This document shows positions 30,644 to 34,316 of a stretch of 34,316 nt of DNA, in pieces (position 1 is the first letter of the stretch; every line of letters begins with the position of its first letter). Position numbers and translations under genes: made by a program. The stretch is from UMGS1002 sp964463325 (GTDB lineage Bacteria; Bacillota; Clostridia; Oscillospirales; CAG-272), in assembly GCA_964463325.1 (NCBI GenBank), contig CAYXBY010000010.1, forward strand, positions 1 to 34,316, written 5' to 3'. The notes beneath the pieces were generated by a model. That model saw only the letters and a program-made list of their open reading frames with translations. It had not been told where the DNA came from and searched no databases.

Positions 30644-31309
30644 TTACTTTTCAATTACGCGGTTGTTGTACAGCTCCTTGAGCTCCTCAACCGGCTTGCC
30701 CATGAGATTCTCAAGCAGCTCGTTGAAATCACCATTGTTGATCTCGCGAACGCGATCCTCAAGGTGCTCGCTCTTGGGCGCCAGATACTTACCGGTCAAG
30801 CGTCTGGCCAGCAGTGCGACCTGCGGGTGCGAGATCCCTGCCGGGCAGCGCGACGAGCAAACGCCGCACATGACGCAGTCAAAGGATGCTTCGGCGCACT
30901 TTTCAAATTCGCCGCGCTGAGCATATGCTATGTACTGCATGACATTGAGCCCCTGCGTGCAGGACTTAGTGCAGGCATTGCAGCCGATACAGCTGTATAT
31001 CTCAGGGTAAAGCTGCATCATTACCTGTTCCTCGGGCTTGACCTTCTCGATGTCATAGACCTGCTTTATCAGCGGGAAGAACGGCAGAGTTGCAACGTAC
31101 ATGTTGTCCTGCACCTGCGTCTGGCAGGCAAGGCAAACCTTGAGCTCTCTGTCATCCTTTATGCGGTAAATGGTAGCGCAGGCGCCGCAACGGCAGCCGC
31201 AGCCGCGAACCAGCTGATAGCCCGCATATTCCATCGCACCCATAATAGTGAGGCTGGACGGAACCGTGTATTTCTTACCCATCAGGTAAACGTTTACCAT
31301 ATCTTGCAT
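30644..31309 (-). CDS. Fumarate reductase iron-sulfur subunit, TfrB/FrdB/HdrC-like
   Basis: This 221-residue electron carrier pairs with the flavoprotein. The N-terminal ferredoxin-like domain has Cys37/39/41/44 and Cys59/62 for a [2Fe-2S] cluster. The C-terminal domain has two complete CxxCxxCxxxC motifs (107-117 and 145-155) for two [4Fe-4S] clusters, whereas classic FrdB has one 4Fe and one 3Fe. This resembles the FrdB-like half of archaeal thiol:fumarate reductase TfrB, but the HdrB-like CCG half is absent. No membrane segment is present. It begins at ATG 31309 after AAGGAG and ends 13 nt ahead of the flavoprotein gene. Confidence 0.88.
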   Translation of the reverse strand: MQDMVNVYLMGKKYTVPSSLTIMGAMEYAGYQLVRGCGCRCGACATIYRIKDDRELKVCLACQTQVQDNMYVATLPFFPLIKQVYDIEKVKPEEQVMMQLYPEIYSCIGCNACTKSCTQGLNVMQYIAYAQRGEFEKCAEASFDCVMCGVCSSRCPAGISHPQVALLARRLTGKYLAPKSEHLEDRVREINNGDFNELLENLMGKPVEELKELYNNRVIEK

Positions 31310-31327
31310 GGTGTGTATTTCTCCTTA

Positions 31328-32155
31328 TCAATACTCATCCGGCAGCTCGTCAAGCTGGTCGAGACGGAACACCGGGCCATCATGGCAGATGTACCTGTTA
31401 CCGATGTTGCAGCGACCGCATTTTCCGATTCCGCATTTCATTTTCATTTCCATTGTGGTGTATATCTGAGATTTTTCAAAGCCCAGCACCGTCAGGCCTG
31501 CAAGCGTGAATTTGATCATAACAGGCGGACCGCATAAAATTACGGTCCTGCTCTTCTCAAAGCACAACTCGCTGACATAGTTGGGAACAAAGCCGACGTG
31601 ACCGTTCCACCCTTCCTGCGGGCGGTCGATGGTCAGGTAGACGTTGATGTCGGTGTCGCGCGACCATTCGTCGATGATTTCCTTGTAGTCGACCAGATCG
31701 TCCATGGAACGCGAGCCGTAGACTATGTCAATATGCTTGTATCTGTCGCGGTAGTGACGGCAGTAGTTTATGACCGAGCGCAGCGGCGCCAGGCCAATAC
31801 CGCCGGCGATAAACAGCAGATCCTTGCCGACAAAATCCGTGTCGACTGGGAAGCCGTTGCCGTATGGGCCGCGGATGCAGATCTGCTGTCCTGGCTCGAT
31901 ACGATGCAGCCATTCAGTCAGGCAGCCACACTTTTTAATGGAAAACTCAAGAAATTCCTCGTTTGTGGGAGACGACGTGATGGAAAACATAGCCTCACCA
32001 ACGCCAGGGATCGATACCATTGCGCACTGACCGGGCTTATGTATGATCGGCTTTTTGCCGTCCAGCCCGACAACGCGGAAGGTCTTGACATCAGGGGTGT
32101 CCTGACGTACATCAGTTACCACGGCAACGCCGGGAATCAGCTCTTCATTAATCAT
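31328..32155 (-). CDS. FAD/NAD(P)H oxidoreductase subunit, AsrB/PyrK/FlxA-like
   Basis: This 275-residue cytosolic protein passes electrons between NAD(P)H and iron-sulfur partners. It has an N-terminal ferredoxin-reductase FAD domain (PGQCAMVSIPGVGEAMFSI), an NAD(P)-binding domain (FIAGGIGLAPLRSVI, VILCGPPVM) and a C-terminal [2Fe-2S] site (CGIGKCGRCNIGNRYIC). Similar subunits are AsrB, hydrogenase gamma (HydG), PyrK and FlxA. Next to MvhD-like and AsrA-like genes, FlxA is the best parallel, i.e. the NADH-oxidising entry of an Flx/Hdr-type complex. It overlaps the preceding gene by 8 nt and is 18 nt before the iron-sulfur subunit. Confidence 0.9.
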   Translation of the reverse strand: MINEELIPGVAVVTDVRQDTPDVKTFRVVGLDGKKPIIHKPGQCAMVSIPGVGEAMFSITSSPTNEEFLEFSIKKCGCLTEWLHRIEPGQQICIRGPYGNGFPVDTDFVGKDLLFIAGGIGLAPLRSVINYCRHYRDRYKHIDIVYGSRSMDDLVDYKEIIDEWSRDTDINVYLTIDRPQEGWNGHVGFVPNYVSELCFEKSRTVILCGPPVMIKFTLAGLTVLGFEKSQIYTTMEMKMKCGIGKCGRCNIGNRYICHDGPVFRLDQLDELPDEY

Positions 32156-33176
32156 TTTCGCTACCTCCCAATGCCTTCATGACCTTGACTATGTTCATCG
32201 AGATGGGGCACTTGCGCAAGCATCTGCCGCACCCGACGCAGCCATAGATACCGTCATTATTGATAGGAAAATACACCAGCTTATGCATAAAGCGCTGACG
32301 GAAGCGCTCAAGCTGTGTCAGACGCGGGTTACCAGCCGACATTTTGGTGAATTCGGAATACATGCAGCTGTCCCAGGTGCGCATGCGCTTGATGCCGTGC
32401 CCGGTGTCAAAATCCTTGATATCGTAGCACTGGCAGGTGGGGCAGACGAAGGTGCAGCTGCCGCATCCGAGGCAGGCCTCGGAGAGCTCGCTCCATTTAT
32501 CCGAATTGAATACGTCCATCAGTTGTTTTTGAGTAAACGCAGCCGGCTTAAGCTCATGCAGCGGCAGCTGAGCCATGATGGCTCGGGTTTGCTCAGCCTG
32601 TGCGGTGACAGGGGCGCTGTCTGCCTCGTAGAGCAGACAGCCGAGAGACGCTGCAAGTGCGCTTCCCTTTTCGGTGTTTGCCTCGAGGTACAGATAATCG
32701 TTGTCCATCCAGCAGCTGATATCCCCTCCCGGAGCGGTGGGATCGATGCCGAATGCACCGCAGAAGCAGGATTCCTCGGGCGCGGTGCAAGCCATGGTCA
32801 TAATGATACCGTGCTTGCGGCGCTCAGCGTAATAGGAATCGATGGGATCGGACAAAAATACGCGGTCAAGTATGTCAAACGAGGCGGCATCGCAGGCGCG
32901 AACGCCAAAAATTACAAAATCCTCGGCCTCGGTGCGTGTATCTATCACCTGAATGCTCTTGCCGTCGACCTGAAATTCAACCAGATCCTCGGTCTGCGGG
33001 AAGAAGAAATCCTTGGCGCTGCGGCGGGTGTTCAATGCCTCGGAAAGCACAGCGCCGTCCTGCCAGCGGGTGTACCGCGCGCCGCCATTTTCAACATCTA
33101 TGGGCAAATATAGCGCTTTTTCGGCTGCAATTGCAGCAAAAAGCTCATTCAGCCGTGATCTTTCAAGCTTTAACAT
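32148..33176 (-). CDS. 4Fe-4S dicluster protein, AsrA/HydB/FlxB-like
   Basis: This 342-residue iron-sulfur protein belongs to the family of AsrA, hydrogenase beta (HydB) and FlxB. The middle carries the conserved ACTAPEESCFCGAFGIDPTA segment. Two ferredoxin-type clusters follow: CLGCGSCTFVCPTCQC and CVGCGRCLRKCP. It should link the FAD/NAD(P)H subunit to the other iron-sulfur proteins. I start it at ATG 33176, behind GGGGGA, rather than at a TTG two codons upstream (33182). Its start overlaps the stop codon of the preceding gene (TGATG) and its end overlaps the FlxA-like gene, so the three are translationally coupled. Confidence 0.88.
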   Translation of the reverse strand: MLKLERSRLNELFAAIAAEKALYLPIDVENGGARYTRWQDGAVLSEALNTRRSAKDFFFPQTEDLVEFQVDGKSIQVIDTRTEAEDFVIFGVRACDAASFDILDRVFLSDPIDSYYAERRKHGIIMTMACTAPEESCFCGAFGIDPTAPGGDISCWMDNDYLYLEANTEKGSALAASLGCLLYEADSAPVTAQAEQTRAIMAQLPLHELKPAAFTQKQLMDVFNSDKWSELSEACLGCGSCTFVCPTCQCYDIKDFDTGHGIKRMRTWDSCMYSEFTKMSAGNPRLTQLERFRQRFMHKLVYFPINNDGIYGCVGCGRCLRKCPISMNIVKVMKALGGSEND

Positions 33177-34156
33177 CAGCAATTCCCCCTTTTGTGAACT
33201 ACGGAGGGCTCAACATCCGTCATAGTGTAGCTTACCAGCGGCCCGCGCTCATTAACTGCCTCTCCGGCCTGATAATCACCGTAAAGCTCGTTGATATCCT
33301 TGATAAACTTGCGGTTGAGCAGGTGGAGCGGGATGTGCTCGGGGCAAACTCGTGAGCATTCGCCGCAGTCGGTGCAGCGACCGGCTACATGGAAGGCTCT
33401 TATGATATGGAAGAGATTTTCCTCGAAGCTGCCGGCGGCCGCCTTGTTTTCAACGCCTGAATCGGGGTTGTCAAACACGCATTTTTCGCATGTGCAGGCC
33501 GGGCAGACATTGCGACAGGCGTTGCAGCGGATGCAGCGTGACAGCTCGTCGCGCCAAAAGTCGAAGCGTTCCTCGGAGGACATGCTCTCAAGCTTCTCGA
33601 CCATGTTAAAGCGGTTATTATCCAGAACCTCGCCCTCATCTCCGAGCAGTTCGTCATATGCGACATGCTTATGCGATTTGCAGCTTGAGCAGCGCTCAGC
33701 CAGTACATTGGAACGGTCGGCCTCGCGAATGCCGTAGATGGTGTCAGCGACAAGGCGATCGCCTTCGAAGTGCACGCTCTTGATACCGGTGATGCCGGCG
33801 GATCTCAGACGCTCAGCGTCGGTCATACCGTCGCAGGAAACGCCGATAACATATACCTTTTCACGGTCAATGCGGTGCTCGCTGAGCAGCTGATTGAAGC
33901 TGTAGGTATCGCAGGGCTTGAGGAACGCAAGGATTATCCCGTCCTTTTCGCTCTCTTTAGCGAGATATTTCGACAGATTTGCTCCGCAGAACAGATTCAT
34001 AATCAATCCGTCGCGCAGCGCATCGGCGTCCCTGAAGATTTCAGGCGTGACGTCGTAGACAAATTCGCCGGTGCGCCAGCCGATCACACGGTTGACCGTA
34101 CCGTTCTCGAGCAGCTCGCAGGCACGATTTACCATTAATTCTCTGATTTCCGGCAT
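33176..34156 (-). CDS. FrhB-like 4Fe-4S protein, FlxC-like subunit
   Basis: This 326-residue protein has an N-terminal ~150-residue domain resembling part of the F420-hydrogenase beta/FrhB group (FLKPCDTYSFNQLL, YVIGVSCDGMTD), a CSSCKSHKH pair, and two ferredoxin-type clusters (CIRCNACRNVCPAC and CTDCGECSRVCPEH). This composition fits the second iron-sulfur subunit (FlxC) of flavin oxidoreductase complexes, though the name is by analogy. GGAGG stands 7 nt before ATG 34156. It overlaps the MvhD-like gene by 22 nt and the AsrA-like gene by one stop/start junction. Confidence 0.82.
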   Translation of the reverse strand: MPEIRELMVNRACELLENGTVNRVIGWRTGEFVYDVTPEIFRDADALRDGLIMNLFCGANLSKYLAKESEKDGIILAFLKPCDTYSFNQLLSEHRIDREKVYVIGVSCDGMTDAERLRSAGITGIKSVHFEGDRLVADTIYGIREADRSNVLAERCSSCKSHKHVAYDELLGDEGEVLDNNRFNMVEKLESMSSEERFDFWRDELSRCIRCNACRNVCPACTCEKCVFDNPDSGVENKAAAGSFEENLFHIIRAFHVAGRCTDCGECSRVCPEHIPLHLLNRKFIKDINELYGDYQAGEAVNERGPLVSYTMTDVEPSVVHKRGNC

Positions 34157-34316
34157 CTGAGGTCCTCCAATCTCCTGTTAGGGCCGAGTGCTGTGACGGT
34201 TTTAACAAAATCGTTCATTGTCTCGGCAAATTTAGCGCCCTCCGCTGCGCTCACCCATTCGACTCTGGTGCGTCCGCGCTCGATACCGAGATAATCAAGC
34301 ATCGAGAAGAGCAGGG
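34135..34316 (-). CDS. MvhD/FlxD-like electron-transfer subunit, C-terminal fragment
   Basis: The frame enters at the right edge and ends at TAA 34137-34135, showing the last 59 residues. They read LDYLGIERGRTRVEWVSAAE, then GAKFAETMNDFV and LGPNRRL. This is the C-terminal pattern of MvhD, the [2Fe-2S] subunit that hands electrons to HdrA in electron-bifurcating complexes, also found fused to HdrA. The Cys residues are upstream, outside the window, so it may be free MvhD/FlxD or the tail of an HdrA-MvhD fusion. Confidence 0.82.
   Translation of the reverse strand, partial: LLFSMLDYLGIERGRTRVEWVSAAEGAKFAETMNDFVKTVTALGPNRRLEDLRCRKSEN

Noticed and set aside
30518..31537. 339-codon plus-strand frame across the frdA/tfrB region
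   Set aside because: It is a shadow of three well-supported minus-strand genes with ferredoxin and flavin motifs.

Overview
The window looks like a chromosomal segment of a spore-forming, anaerobic, low-to-mid GC Firmicute of the class Clostridia, probably related to gut Oscillospiraceae (inference). Support comes from a SpoIIID gene with a SigE-like promoter, a DUF1540 protein, a guanine riboswitch in front of a BMP-type nucleoside transporter, GGAGG ribosome binding sites throughout, and consensus SigA promoters. No tRNA, rRNA, CRISPR array, phage gene or insertion sequence was seen.

Layout. 1-145: 3' end of argH. 255-5570 (+): promoter, guanine riboswitch and terminator, then a four-gene nucleoside ABC importer (lipoprotein, double ATPase, two permeases). 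5571-8127: divergent pair, a CvpA-like membrane protein (-) and a Cys-rich protein with a six-cysteine run (+). 8189-11626 (-): tig-clpP-clpX. 11735-12741: metallophosphoesterase (-) and DUF1540 protein (+). 12783-17845 (-): lepB-rbgA-rnhB-yraN-M19 dipeptidase-thrC, preceded on the same strand by an ApgM-family gene (17934-19148) that may supply homoserine kinase for ThrC. 19372-23664: a membrane-anchored unknown protein, a flavodoxin-like unknown, spoIIID, a divergent SpoU-family methyltransferase, and two membrane proteins (one SpoIIM-like, one DUF624). 23755-25559 (-): an accessory patch with a 233-aa unknown, an untracked 37-aa ORF, two decayed gene remnants (methyltransferase and Sel1 repeat) and a PNPOx-like protein. 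25671-27569 (-): dxs.

27721-34316 (-) is the most interesting part. It is one compact operon reading, in transcription order, MvhD/FlxD C-terminus (cut by the window edge), a FlxC-like iron-sulfur protein, an AsrA/FlxB-like iron-sulfur protein, an AsrB/FlxA-like FAD/NAD(P)H reductase, a short TfrB/FrdB-like iron-sulfur protein, an FrdA-like flavoprotein with an N-terminal extension, and an AspT-family permease related to succinate exporters. I see no membrane anchor or quinone site. The simplest reading is a soluble NAD(P)H-linked, possibly electron-bifurcating, fumarate reductase with its own dicarboxylate transporter. This is inferred from gene content and order. Whether hdrA lies just upstream, outside the window, is the key test.
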